A stretch of DNA of 64,000 nt, from positions 310,001 through 374,000 of the forward strand of contig JAGYIV010000010.1 in assembly GCA_018402345.1 (NCBI GenBank), read 5' to 3'. This DNA is from Terrimicrobiaceae bacterium (lineage in GTDB: Bacteria > Verrucomicrobiota > Verrucomicrobiia > Chthoniobacterales > Terrimicrobiaceae). The number at the start of each line of letters is the position of its first letter. The first letter of the stretch is position 1. A program made the translations under genes and the position numbers. The notes beneath the pieces are model-generated. The model did not search any database, was not told the DNA's origin, and saw only the letters and a program-made list of their open reading frames with translations. Positions 44,200 to 52,818 of this stretch are shown here, in pieces.

Positions 44200-44336
44200 A
44201 TCCGTGTTTCTTAGAATGCTCCCGCATCCGCTGGAAAAATACCGGTTTTTTGTAACTCGCACAAAAAAAGACCATGAATTCCATCACCCCCCGCCAGAAA
44301 GGCACTCGTCTCGACTCAATCACAAAAGAAACAACG

Positions 44337-44373
44337 TGTCATTTTGATGATTTTAAAAATCATTCTGTGTATT
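44337..44373 (+). promoter_or_regulatory. 37-bp operator-like repeat upstream of rhaA
   Basis: It aligns without gaps (30 of 37 identical) with 46984-47020. It contains two direct half-sites, TCATTTTG and TCATTCTG, 21 bases apart, the two-helical-turn spacing typical of AraC/XylS-family sites. It ends 49 bases before the rhaA start. Confidence 0.75.
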
Positions 44374-44422
44374 CAAAAAAACGAAAAAACTTCTTAGTTA
44401 GAAGTGCCATCAACCTCAATCT

Positions 44423-45673
44423 ATGAGCACACCCTACGAATCCGCCCGCGAACAATACGCCGCCCTCGGCGTGGACACCGAAGCCGCCATTGCCACCCTC
44501 GCCTCGACGCCCGTCTCGCTTCATTGCTGGCAGGGCGACGATGTCGGCGGATTTGAAACCGCCGGCTCGAAACTCGACGGCGGCATTCAGGCCACCGGCA
44601 ACTACCCCGGCAAGGCACGCTCCATCGACGAACTCCGCTCGGATCTCGACAAGGCCCTCTCGCTCATTCCCGGGAACCACCGACTCAACCTCCACGCCCT
44701 CTACGCCGACCTCTCCGGCGGTTGCGTGGAGCGCGACGCCTACACGATCGCGCAATTTCAAAGCTGGGTCGACTGGTGCAAAGCCCGTGGGCTCGGCATG
44801 GATTTCAACCCGAGCTATTTTTCCCATCCCCTCGCCTCGGACGGACTCACGCTGTCGCATCCGGATAAAACGATCCGCCAGTTCTGGATCGAGCACGGCA
44901 TCGCCTGCCGGAGGATCGGTGAGGAAATCGCCCGCCAACTCGGCTCGCCGGTGGTCACGAATTTTTGGATTCCCGACGGATCGAAGGATCTACCCTTCGA
45001 CCGCAAATCCCCCCGCGAGCGTCTTGCCGCCTCGCTGGACGAGATTTTTGCCGCGCCAGTGGACCGCGCGTTGAACCTCGACGCCGTGGAGAGCAAGCTC
45101 TTTGGCATCGGCTCCGAGAGCTATGTCGTCGGCTCCCACGAGTTCTACCTCGCCTACGCCGTCAAAAACCAACTTCTCTACTGCCTCGACGCCGGTCATT
45201 TCCACCCCACCGAGAACCTCTCCGATAAAATCTCCTCGGTCCTGCAATTCGTTCCCCGCCTCCTGCTCCACGTGAGCCGCGGTGTGCGCTGGGACAGCGA
45301 CCATGTCGTGCTCATGGACGACCAGACCCGCGCGATCATGGAGGAACTCGTGCGCGGCGGCTTCCTCGCCCGCACTCACATCGGCCTGGATTTTTTCGAT
45401 GCCAGCATCAATCGCATCGCCGCCTGGGTTATCGGCACCCGCTCGACCATCAAGTGCCTCCTCGCCGCCCTCCTCGAACCCGCCGCCCAACTCCGCAGCG
45501 CTGAACAGGACGACGACTTCACCACACGCCTCGCCCTCATGGAGGAGGCGAAAACACTGCCTCTCGGCGCGGTATGGCAGGAATATTGCCGCCGTCAAAA
45601 CACCCCCGCCGACGCCTCATGGATCGCCGAGGTGAAAGCCTACGAGTCCAACGTCCTCGCAAAACGTGGCTGA
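44423..45673 (+). CDS. rhaA: L-rhamnose isomerase
   Basis: A 416-residue enzyme converting L-rhamnose to L-rhamnulose. Family motifs are [57 protein letters not shown] and [16 protein letters not shown] (metal-binding Asp/His). Length matches RhaA (about 419). It is first in a rhaA-rhaT unit. Rhamnulokinase and aldolase genes are not in the window. Confidence 0.96.
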   Translation: MSTPYESAREQYAALGVDTEAAIATLASTPVSLHCWQGDDVGGFETAGSKLDGGIQATGNYPGKARSIDELRSDLDKALSLIPGNHRLNLHALYADLSGGCVERDAYTIAQFQSWVDWCKARGLGMDFNPSYFSHPLASDGLTLSHPDKTIRQFWIEHGIACRRIGEEIARQLGSPVVTNFWIPDGSKDLPFDRKSPRERLAASLDEIFAAPVDRALNLDAVESKLFGIGSESYVVGSHEFYLAYAVKNQLLYCLDAGHFHPTENLSDKISSVLQFVPRLLLHVSRGVRWDSDHVVLMDDQTRAIMEELVRGGFLARTHIGLDFFDASINRIAAWVIGTRSTIKCLLAALLEPAAQLRSAEQDDDFTTRLALMEEAKTLPLGAVWQEYCRRQNTPADASWIAEVKAYESNVLAKRG

Positions 45674-46901
45674 TTTTTCCTCCCCCCAATCAACCCCAAC
45701 GCCACCCACCACGAACCTCGCTCTCGGCATCTTCTAGCACTGGCTTGGCGGCCTTGCCTCCGCCAGCTTCTACATCCCCTACCGCGGAGTGAAACGCTGG
45801 TCCTGGGAGACCTACTGGATTGTCGGTGGCTTCTTCAGTTGGCTCATCGCCCCCACCGCACTCGCCTCCTTGCTTGTGCCCGACCTCTTCGGCCACATCG
45901 CCGACACGCCGCGATCCTCGCTCATGTGGTCGTATGTCTTCGGCATCCTCTGGGGCATCGGCGGCCTGACCTTCGGTCTCACCATGCGCTACCTCGGCAT
46001 CGCGCTCGGCATGGCTGTGGCACTGGGCTTCTGCGCCGCCTTCGGCACGCTCATGCCTCCCGTGTTTGCTGGCACCTTCGGGGAACTTCTCACCACCACC
46101 TCAGGACTCGTCGTCCTCGCCGGAGTGCTGACCTGCCTCCTCGGCATCGGCATCAGCGGCGCCGCAGGCATGTCGAAGGAAAGTGAAATGTCCCAAGAGG
46201 AAAAAGCCGCCGCGATCAAGGAATTCGATTTCAAGAAAGGCATGGTTGTCGCGGTATTCGCCGGCGTCATGAGTTCCTGCTTTGCCTACGGACTCGCCGC
46301 CGGGAAACCTCTCGGAGAGATCACCAAGGCGGCCCTCCAAGCCTCGGGTGGAAGCGACCTCTGGCAAAACCTCCCGGTGCTCGTCATCGTCCTCTGGGGC
46401 GGCTTCACCACCAATGTCATCTGGTGCCTCGCCTTGAACATCCGCAACCGCTCGAGCCACGAGTATCTCAACCTCCGCCCCGGCCACATTTCCGAACTCA
46501 GTGCTGCCGAAGGCATCATGCCATCCAACGCCCCGGAAATTATCGCGAATCGCGAAGCCGCCGCACACGGAGCATCCGGCGGCCCTTCGCGCTACGAAGG
46601 CCCCGCTCCTCTTCTTCGCAACTATCTCCTCTGCGCCGTCGCAGGCGTCACCTGGTATCTCCAGTTTTTCTTCTACAGCATGGGCGAGACGAAAATGGGT
46701 GCCTACACGTTCTCGAGTTGGAAGCTCCACATGGCCTCGATAATCATCTTCAGCACCATCTGGGGACTCTTCCTCCACGAATGGCGCGGCTCCAGCCGCC
46801 GCACGATGACCCTCGTCCTCCTCGGGCTCCTCGTGCTCGTGGCCTCCACCGTCATCGTCGGCTACGGCAATGCCCTCGGCGGTGAATCCGGCGGCCACTA
46901 A
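45666..46901 (+). pseudogene. rhaT: L-rhamnose/proton symporter RhaT with an in-frame TAG
   Basis: About ten membrane helices. Conserved parts include GVKRWSWETYWIVGG, GLTMRYLGIALGMAVALGFC and TWYLQFFFYSMGETKMGAYT. The natural start is a GTG at 45666, overlapping rhaA by 8 bases. Codon 24 (45735-45737) is TAG where RhaT has Trp, in Gly-Ile-Phe-[stop]-His-Trp-Leu-Gly-Gly. The rest is intact from Met at 45789, but that would remove the first helix. It is either a real nonsense mutation, a G-to-A sequencing error (TGG to TAG), or read-through. Confidence 0.85.
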
Positions 46902-47074
46902 GCAATCTCCGTTCCAACGCGGCATGGACACGCGGCACCGCTTGGCGCCGCCCTCACAGCTCGACGTCCTAAAAAAGTTCAAATGTCATTTTGATCATCC
47001 TTTGAATCATTCTGTGCATTTCAAAAATCCGGCAGCGCGGCTACGTGTTTGAGCTCCTTGAATGGTTTGCCAGC
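46902..47074 (+). other. Gap between rhaT and the second isomerase
   Basis: With the small leader frame that follows, this is a 253-base gap. It holds the second 37-bp operator (46984-47020) and no other gene I can support. Confidence 0.5.
46984..47020 (+). promoter_or_regulatory. 37-bp operator-like repeat upstream of the second isomerase
   Basis: The second copy of the element at 44337-44373. Both half-sites (TCATTTTG, TCATTCTG) and their 21-base spacing are exactly kept, while changes cluster in the spacer. It lies 134 bases before the isomerase start. Confidence 0.75.
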
Positions 47075-47158
47075 ATGTCACACAAGCACCGATTCCCCAC
47101 CGGCCTTAGCGACTTGAGCCCTCTGCAGGCCAATTACGAAAAGCATCCAAAACAATGA
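47075..47158 (+). CDS. Possible 27-codon leader frame coupled to the isomerase
   Basis: A short frame, MSHKHRFPTGLSDLSPLQAN plus seven residues, whose TGA overlaps the ATG of the isomerase (ATGA). It could be extended upstream to a GTG at 47045. It may be a coupling or leader peptide, or the remnant C-terminus of a lost gene. Nothing besides the overlap supports translation. Confidence 0.3.
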   Translation: MSHKHRFPTGLSDLSPLQANYEKHPKQ

Positions 47159-48606
47159 GCACACCACCAGCGCCCCGCCCCACTCCGCACTTGCGCGTCG
47201 GACTGTTCGGCATCGGCCTCGATACTTACTGGCCGCAGTTTGAGGGACTGAAGGATCGCCTGGAAGGTTATCTCCGTGTGGTTGCCGAGAGGCTCGCAAA
47301 GGATGGTGTCGAGATTTGCAATGCCGGTCTGGTGGATTCCCCAGAGCGCGCCGCCGAGGCCGGAAGTTTCTTCCGCCGCTCGGAGGTGGACATCATATTC
47401 CTCCATGTCACCACCTACGCCCTGTCCTCGACGGTGCTCCCCGTTGTCCAACGGGCCAAAGTGCCGGTCGTGATCATGAATCTCCAACCCGGGGACGCGA
47501 TCGACTACGGGGCATTCAATGCCCTCGGCAACCGCACCAAAATGACAGGCGACTGGCTCGCATGGTGCTCCGCCTGCCCGGTTCCCGAGATCGCCAACGC
47601 CTTCAAGCGCGCCAGGATCGATTTCCACCAAGTGACCGGCACCCTGCAGGATCATGACCCCGTCTGGAACGAACTCGACGGCTGGATCGAGGCCGCCCGC
47701 GTGGCCCACACGATGGCGAACAACCGCCTCGGCCTCCTCGGCCATTACTACAATGGCATGCTCGACATCTACACCGACCTCACCGCCCAACTCGCCTGCT
47801 TCGGCGGCCACATGGAAATCCTCGAGGTCGAGGAACTCGCCGCCATCCGCCGTGCCATTTCCCAAGCAGCGCTCGATGCCAAGCTCGCCGAATTCCGCGA
47901 CGCCTTCGACATCCAACCCGATGTCTCCGAGGACGAACTCCACCGCGCCGCCCGCACCGCCGCAGCCCTCGACGAGCTCGTCGAAAAGCACCGCCTCGGC
48001 TCCATGGCCTACTACTACATGGGCACCGGCTCGGACGAGAACGAGGATGTCATGACCTCCGTGATCCTTGGAAACTCCCTTCTCACCGGCCGAGGCATTC
48101 CCGTCGCCGGTGAATACGAGGTGAAAAACGCCCAAGCCATGAAAATCATGGACACCTTCGGCTTCGGCGGCTCCTTCACCGAATACTACGCCGCCGATTT
48201 CCGCGAGGATGTCGTCCTCCTCGGCCACGACGGGCCGGGTCACATCAAGATCGCCTCGAGCAAAACAAAAGTCCGCCCCCTCGATGTCTACCACGGTAAG
48301 GTCGGACGCGGCCTCTCCGTGGAAATGAGCGTGCGCCACGGCCCGGTCACCCTGCTCTCCGTCATCGAGGGTTCGAACGGCCGCCCGCAGTTTCTCGTCG
48401 CCGAGGGCGAGTCGGTTCCCGGCCCGATCCTGCAAATCGGAAACACCAACAGCCGCTACAAATTCCCCATCGGAGCCCGCGCGTTCATGGAACAATGGAA
48501 CGCCCACGGCCCAGCCCACCACTGCGCCATCGGCATCGGCCACAACGCCCATAAACTGAAAAAACTCGCCTCCCTCCTCGGCATCGAAATGCAGACCGTC
48601 TGCTAA
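47155..48606 (+). CDS. L-fucose/L-arabinose isomerase-like protein
   Basis: A 483-residue protein of the fucose/arabinose isomerase fold. It starts with a Rossmann-like LRVGLFGIGLDTYWPQFEGL. It has VDIIFLHVTTYALSSTVLPV, TMANNRLGLLGHYYNGMLDI, and a C-terminal metal-site region (GGSFTEYYAADFREDVVLLG, GHDGPGHIKIA). It shares its operator with rhaA, so it probably handles a sugar met together with rhamnose. The exact substrate cannot be read from sequence. Confidence 0.82.
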   Translation: MSTPPAPRPTPHLRVGLFGIGLDTYWPQFEGLKDRLEGYLRVVAERLAKDGVEICNAGLVDSPERAAEAGSFFRRSEVDIIFLHVTTYALSSTVLPVVQRAKVPVVIMNLQPGDAIDYGAFNALGNRTKMTGDWLAWCSACPVPEIANAFKRARIDFHQVTGTLQDHDPVWNELDGWIEAARVAHTMANNRLGLLGHYYNGMLDIYTDLTAQLACFGGHMEILEVEELAAIRRAISQAALDAKLAEFRDAFDIQPDVSEDELHRAARTAAALDELVEKHRLGSMAYYYMGTGSDENEDVMTSVILGNSLLTGRGIPVAGEYEVKNAQAMKIMDTFGFGGSFTEYYAADFREDVVLLGHDGPGHIKIASSKTKVRPLDVYHGKVGRGLSVEMSVRHGPVTLLSVIEGSNGRPQFLVAEGESVPGPILQIGNTNSRYKFPIGARAFMEQWNAHGPAHHCAIGIGHNAHKLKKLASLLGIEMQTVC

Positions 48607-48671
48607 CGAACCTCAATCCCGCAACTTTTTTGGCCGATCGGCCATTTTTTTGACGGGCTCGGACGGGTGGT

Positions 48672-48932
48672 TCAGGTCTTGCGACGCCTGCGGTTTCTTG
48701 CCCAGGCAATGCCGACACCGGCGAGCAGGGCGACTGCCGTGGCCCAAGTTTCGGGCTCGGGCACGGGGCGAATCTCGTAGGGGCTGATCCCTTCGATGAA
48801 GCTGTTGCCGATGAAGCCTCTGCCGAAGCCTCTGTAGAAGCTGATGTAGGGCAGGCTGTCGGAGAGGTTCGCGTTGCTGCCGAAGGTAAGTCGGTCCGAA
48901 TACAGGGTGTAGTTGTAGCAACGCCCTTTCAT
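48672..48932 (-). pseudogene. PEP-CTERM protein C-terminal remnant
   Basis: An 86-residue frame whose end, VPEPETWATAVALLAGVGIA plus Trp-Ala-Arg-Asn-Arg5-Lys, is a textbook PEP-CTERM sorting signal (Pro-Glu-Pro, helix, Arg cluster). No signal peptide precedes it, so it is probably the tail of a larger exported protein whose front is lost. It implies an exosortase elsewhere in the genome. Confidence 0.75.
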
Positions 48933-49008
48933 CGGCCTTATAGATTGTATTGTGGGTCATTTAAGAGGGGAGTGAAGAGTGAAAAGGGAAGTAGGAAAGT
49001 TAAGATCA

Positions 49009-49275
49009 TCACCAAACGCGCTGGGCCACGAGCCCAGCAAATGTCTCGTCGGGAGCAACAAACGGCACCCGATGGTGAATGAAGTCTGCGGCAATGAGAC
49101 GGTCAAATGGATCTGAATGCACGCGCGGCAACTCGCCGCTCAGGAAAATAACTTCAGCATCCATCGGCAGAAGATCGACCTGAAAAAATGCCAACCGAGA
49201 AACCGCCCATGCACGGAGATTTTCTGGAAGTATCAGTATGCCAGCCGAGTGCCTGATAGCGATTTCCATAATCTC
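49009..49275 (-). pseudogene. PIN-domain toxin remnant (VapC-like), C-terminal two thirds
   Basis: From SAEIMEIAIRHSAGILILPE through LPRVHSDPFDRLIAADFIHH to the end VAPDETFAGLVAQRVW this matches the PIN family with the HSDPFDRLI motif (acidic metal site). The usual N-terminal LLDTHVFLW segment is missing, so it should be inactive. The frame before 49275 is unrelated. Confidence 0.65.
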
Positions 49276-49378
49276 TGCCGAGAAAGTGACTTTCGTTGAG
49301 CATGTAGATTTTTGAGCACCCCATTTTTCGTGCGGTTTCGGCGTGGATGGCATCGTAAAATGACCCCCCCATGTTCAT
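49250..49378 (-). pseudogene. Second PIN-domain fragment, different subfamily
   Basis: The short segment SFYDAIHAETARKMGCSKIY followed by Met-Leu-Asn-Glu-Ser-His-Phe is the typical end of another VapC subfamily. It is wedged between the antitoxin and the other PIN fragment, in a different frame from both. Confidence 0.6.
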
Positions 49379-49544
49379 TTTTTCTTCGGGTTTCCGACCG
49401 GGGCGGTTCGGCGACTGAAATCAGCGTTTTGCCAGCAAGAACTTCTAAAATGAGCGAACCTCGCCCGAAAACACCCATGGCTTCCCGAATAGCCTTCGGT
49501 AAGACCATGCGACCGACATCATCGATAGGAACAACTATCTTCAT
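49320..49544 (-). pseudogene. AbrB/MazE-type antitoxin, probably truncated
   Basis: The N-terminus MKIVVPIDDVGRMVLPKAIR plus EAMGVFGRGSLILEVLAGKT is the swapped-hairpin AbrB DNA-binding fold. The frame runs to 49233, but after about residue 65 it reads through the PIN fragments and loses family character. It may still bind its operator. Confidence 0.65.
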
Positions 49545-49570
49545 TGGTAATCAATATGCCAATTACCAAT
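49543..49570 (-). promoter_or_regulatory. Antitoxin operator palindrome
   Basis: ATTGGTAAT (49543-49551) and ATTACCAAT (49562-49570) form a perfect inverted repeat overlapping the antitoxin start codon. That is the usual place for an autoregulatory site. Confidence 0.6.
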
Positions 49571-49637
49571 TTTTTAGCTAATAAAAGTGAAGGTGGATTT
49601 CTGATCCCTCCACACGTTGACTCCCCACTCCACACTT

Positions 49638-50681
49638 TTACTCTCCCCTCATGCTGAGGATGACGCGGGCGGCGCCGCCGGAGCGGTGCATGGCGATGGC
49701 TTCATTGACTTGAGACAGAGGGAATTCGTGGGTGACGAGGCCGTCGAGGGTCATTTTGCCGGCGTCGATGAGGTTAATGAGGCGGGGGATTTCGATGTCG
49801 GGCGAAACACTACCGCCGTGAGAGCCTTTGAGGATTTTTTTGAAATGAAGGGGGAGTGTGTAAATCGATGCTTTGTCGCCGGCTCGGGGAACGCCGACGA
49901 GGATGGTGCGGCCGTCGGGATGGGTGAGGTCGTAGGCGAGTTCGATGACGCGGGTATTGCCTGTGGTATCGACCACGACATCGGCGCCGGATTTTCCGAC
50001 GATGGAGCGGATTTTTTCGGCAAGGGCTGGGCCCTCGGTGGCGGAGTTGAGGGTGTGGGTGAGGCCCCAGCGGGAGGCCATTTCGAGTTTGGAATCGTGG
50101 ATGTCAATACCGACAATTGGGTGGGCGCTGACCATGCGGGCGGCTTGGGCGATATTGAGGCCGACGCCGCCCACACCAAAAATAACGAGGCTTTGGCCGA
50201 TACGGAGTTGGGCATCATTGTTGATAACGCCGACGGCGGTGGTGACGGCGCAACCGAAGAGCGGGGCGGTGCGAAGGTCGAAGCCCGCCGGAATGACGGT
50301 GAGGCGGTTCTCGGAGACGATGGCTTCGTCGTTGAATGTGGTGACCCAGCCGGCGTTCACTGTTTTAGAGCCCCACCGGTATTTCGGCGGCTGGGCTTGA
50401 AGGCCGCCCGAGGGGCGCCAGTGGAGAACGACATGGTCGCCGGGCTGGACGCGGGTGACCCCCTCCCCTACCCGCTCGACAACGCCGGAGCCCTCGTGGC
50501 CGAGGAGGTGCGGAAGGAATTTGTCAGGGCCTTTGGCAGCTTCGATCTCGTTGATCTGGGCGCCGCAGATGCCACTGTAGTGAAGGCGGACATGAACCTG
50601 GCCAAAGGTGAGTGACTCTGGCATCTCGAGTTCGGCGAGTTCGAGCGGGGCATTGGATTGGACGAGGACGGCGGAGAGCAT
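49638..50681 (-). CDS. Zinc-type alcohol dehydrogenase-like oxidoreductase
   Basis: A 347-residue medium-chain dehydrogenase. GHEGSGVVERVGEGVTRVQP is the zinc-domain core, and GVGGVGLNIAQAARMVSAHP is the NAD(P) Rossmann motif. The zinc ligand region has HYSGICGAQINEIEAAKGPD. The four-cysteine structural zinc loop appears absent (WRPSGGLQAQPPKYRW). It is the last gene of the minus-strand sugar operon and probably oxidises a sugar or its precursor. Confidence 0.88.
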   Translation of the reverse strand: MLSAVLVQSNAPLELAELEMPESLTFGQVHVRLHYSGICGAQINEIEAAKGPDKFLPHLLGHEGSGVVERVGEGVTRVQPGDHVVLHWRPSGGLQAQPPKYRWGSKTVNAGWVTTFNDEAIVSENRLTVIPAGFDLRTAPLFGCAVTTAVGVINNDAQLRIGQSLVIFGVGGVGLNIAQAARMVSAHPIVGIDIHDSKLEMASRWGLTHTLNSATEGPALAEKIRSIVGKSGADVVVDTTGNTRVIELAYDLTHPDGRTILVGVPRAGDKASIYTLPLHFKKILKGSHGGSVSPDIEIPRLINLIDAGKMTLDGLVTHEFPLSQVNEAIAMHRSGGAARVILSMRGE

Positions 50682-50736
50682 GGGTGGAGGAGTGAAAGTG
50701 AGGGGTGAAAGTGAAAGGGGAGTGTGGGAGCGGGGG

Positions 50737-51129
50737 TTATTTTTTGTCGAGGGTGCGGAGTTTTTTAATGGTGGCGGTGAGGATGGCTATGATTTCGCGG
50801 CATAGGCTGGTGCGGTGATCGATGAGGGGTTGTGGAATCCAGTGTTTGAGGCGTTGGTAGCGCCCGAGGGTTTCTTGCGCTGAGCCGCGGGCGATGATGA
50901 GGAATTGGGTGTATTCCTTGCGTGAACCTCGCCCGTAGCCTTCCTCGATGTTCGAGGCGATCGAATCCGCACTGGCGTATTGCTGGGCAATGAGGCGAGT
51001 GAGAGTGAAATCGGAAGAGAGTCTGGAGAGGTCTTCAACGACAAGATCAAACAACTCGACAGCCTTGCGATAAGCCCCAAATCGCGCTAGGCCCCCCTCC
51101 TCACCTTCACTTTCACTTTTTCCTTTCAC
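50737..51129 (-). CDS. Four-helix-bundle protein (23S rRNA intervening-sequence type)
   Basis: A protein of about 130 residues from a GTG start whose GTGA overlaps the methyltransferase stop. It has AYRKAVELFDLVVEDLSRLS, QYASADSIASNIEEGYGRGS, YTQFLIIARGSAQETLGRYQ and a final helix. This is the S23/Avd-like four-helix bundle, often carried in rRNA intervening sequences but also found in glycan loci. Function unknown. The first dozen residues are low complexity, so the exact start is uncertain. Confidence 0.8.
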   Translation of the reverse strand: MKGKSESEGEEGGLARFGAYRKAVELFDLVVEDLSRLSSDFTLTRLIAQQYASADSIASNIEEGYGRGSRKEYTQFLIIARGSAQETLGRYQRLKHWIPQPLIDHRTSLCREIIAILTATIKKLRTLDKK

Positions 51130-51791
51130 TCGAAGTAGATGAACTCGTAGTCGCCGGTGTAGCCGAAGTGGTTGTAGAGCCAGATCCATTCCTCTAGGTC
51201 GAAGAAGGATTCGCAGGTGAGGGCCCAACACTGGAGATTGAAGAGTTCCTGCTCGCTCCTGTAGCTCTCGAGCATGATGTAGCCTTGCTTGCCGACGCGC
51301 TGGATTTCGCCGAGGGCGGTTTGGAGTTCGAAAATGCGAAGGTTGTGGAGCGTGGCGAGGGAGATGACGAGGTCGAAGGATTTGTCCTCGAACGGATAGG
51401 GGTCCTGCGCACGGTGACTGAAGAGGGTTGCCTTGAGGTCGGGATGTCGGCTGGCGAGGCCGTGTTGGGAGATGTCGAAACCAACGATTTCGATACCGGG
51501 GTCGAGGAGTTGGAGTTCGTAGAGGAGGAAGCCCTTGCCGCAGCCGACATCGAGGATGCGGGACCCGGCTTTGAGCCCGTAGGTGTCGATGAGCGCCTGG
51601 GCGACTGGCTTCCAACGGCCCGGGAGGTATTTATAACCGCCATAGCCGAGGCGGCGGTCGCCATCCCAGTAATCGAATTCGTATTCCTTCGCCTTGCGCA
51701 TGCACGCGACCTTGTCGTCGATCATGCGCGCGAGGACATCGCGGGAGGTAGCTTTGTGGAGGGGGGTGACGAAGTTTTTTAGGGAGCCCAT
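51126..51791 (-). CDS. SAM-dependent methyltransferase (class I)
   Basis: A 221-residue enzyme with SAM motif I ILDVGCGKGFLLYELQLLDP, motif II EIVGFDIS and motif III SFDLVISLATLHNL. The N-terminus with FDYWDGDRRLGYGGYKYLPG is shared with methyltransferases of surface-sugar loci. It probably methylates a sugar or the nucleotide sugar. It lies 40 bases downstream of the kinase-like gene and is coupled to the following gene. Confidence 0.88.
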   Translation of the reverse strand: MGSLKNFVTPLHKATSRDVLARMIDDKVACMRKAKEYEFDYWDGDRRLGYGGYKYLPGRWKPVAQALIDTYGLKAGSRILDVGCGKGFLLYELQLLDPGIEIVGFDISQHGLASRHPDLKATLFSHRAQDPYPFEDKSFDLVISLATLHNLRIFELQTALGEIQRVGKQGYIMLESYRSEQELFNLQCWALTCESFFDLEEWIWLYNHFGYTGDYEFIYFE

Positions 51792-51831
51792 GGTGGAAAA
51801 ACCTGAAACCTGAGACTTGAAACCTGAAAAA

Positions 51832-52818
51832 TCAATCGTGTGGTTTCAGGCTCTGCGCGGCTCTTTGGGCCATGGCTCGGGCTCGGGCGAGTTGGTTTTC
51901 AAGCGGACGAGTGGGATCGGTAGGGCGATTCGGCAGAAAGGCATTGAGGCAGATGCAGGCCCATTTGATCTGGTAGACGGGGGTGAGGATGGCCATACGG
52001 GCCTTCAGGTCGGTGGAATCGGTAAAAATCGGAATAGTTTTTTCGAGGAAGAGTGCGGCAAGATGTTGGGGCAGGATGCGGTCGGGTTGGTTGGTGAAAT
52101 CGATGAGGGTTTTTGCAGGATCGTCCCAGCCGGCGTATTCGAAGTCCAAGTAGCAGAGGGCGCCGTCGGCTTGGCGCAGGGCATTGTGAAAACCGAAATC
52201 GGATGGCGAGAGGCAGCGGCTGTCGGGTGATAGAACGGCTGCGCGTGTGGCAGGGGGGATTTTTTCGATGCCCTGGCGAACCCTATTCCAGAGCGGCTGG
52301 AGCGTCGAATGAATGAATTCCATCGCGGCAACATGGTCGGGTGTGGTTGGCTCGATTTTGGCCAGATGATCGATGCGGCGTGTTGCGGTGGCGTGGTGCG
52401 CGTCGAGTGAAAATGCGGCCTCGGACACTGAGGGAAGGTGCCTTGCCAAATGGCGTGAGAAGTTGATGTCCGCAAAAAAACCGGCTGCATCCAGAATATC
52501 GGACTCGGTGATTTCTTCCGGAGGTTCTCCCGGAATGAACTCGAGAAGGGCAAAGCGTTGATCGGGCATTTTGGCCAGTGCGACCGGCGCCTTGCACGAG
52601 TGGATGGATTGCAAATATTCCAGAAAAGCCCACTCCTGACCCAACCGATCTCGCAGATCGGATTCGCTCCAAAAATATTTTTTGAGCAGATAGGAATCAG
52701 GGCCTGCATCAACACGCCACACAGTGTTGTTGCGTCCGCCGAGAAGCGGCGTGAGGAAGTGCGGAGATCGTTTCCCGATGTTGCAGAGCAACTCTGCCGC
52801 TGCGATTTCAGGACTCAT
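51832..52818 (-). CDS. Aminoglycoside/choline-kinase-like phosphotransferase
   Basis: A 328-residue APH-fold kinase. It has GGRNNTVWRVDAGPDSYLLK (nucleotide loop), LSPSDFGFHNALRQADGALC with the catalytic Asp, and YLDFEYAGWDDPAKTLIDF with the metal Asp. The usual HxD is Pro-Ser-Asp. The substrate may be a sugar of the locus. It starts at MSPEIAAAEL, overlapping the HAD gene by ATGA. Confidence 0.85.
   Translation of the reverse strand: MSPEIAAAELLCNIGKRSPHFLTPLLGGRNNTVWRVDAGPDSYLLKKYFWSESDLRDRLGQEWAFLEYLQSIHSCKAPVALAKMPDQRFALLEFIPGEPPEEITESDILDAAGFFADINFSRHLARHLPSVSEAAFSLDAHHATATRRIDHLAKIEPTTPDHVAAMEFIHSTLQPLWNRVRQGIEKIPPATRAAVLSPDSRCLSPSDFGFHNALRQADGALCYLDFEYAGWDDPAKTLIDFTNQPDRILPQHLAALFLEKTIPIFTDSTDLKARMAILTPVYQIKWACICLNAFLPNRPTDPTRPLENQLARARAMAQRAAQSLKPHD

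Noticed and set aside
45735-45737. UAG recoding (pyrrolysine or suppressor) in rhaT
   Set aside because: No other in-frame TAG occurs in the confident genes and no recoding signal is visible; a mutation or error is simpler.
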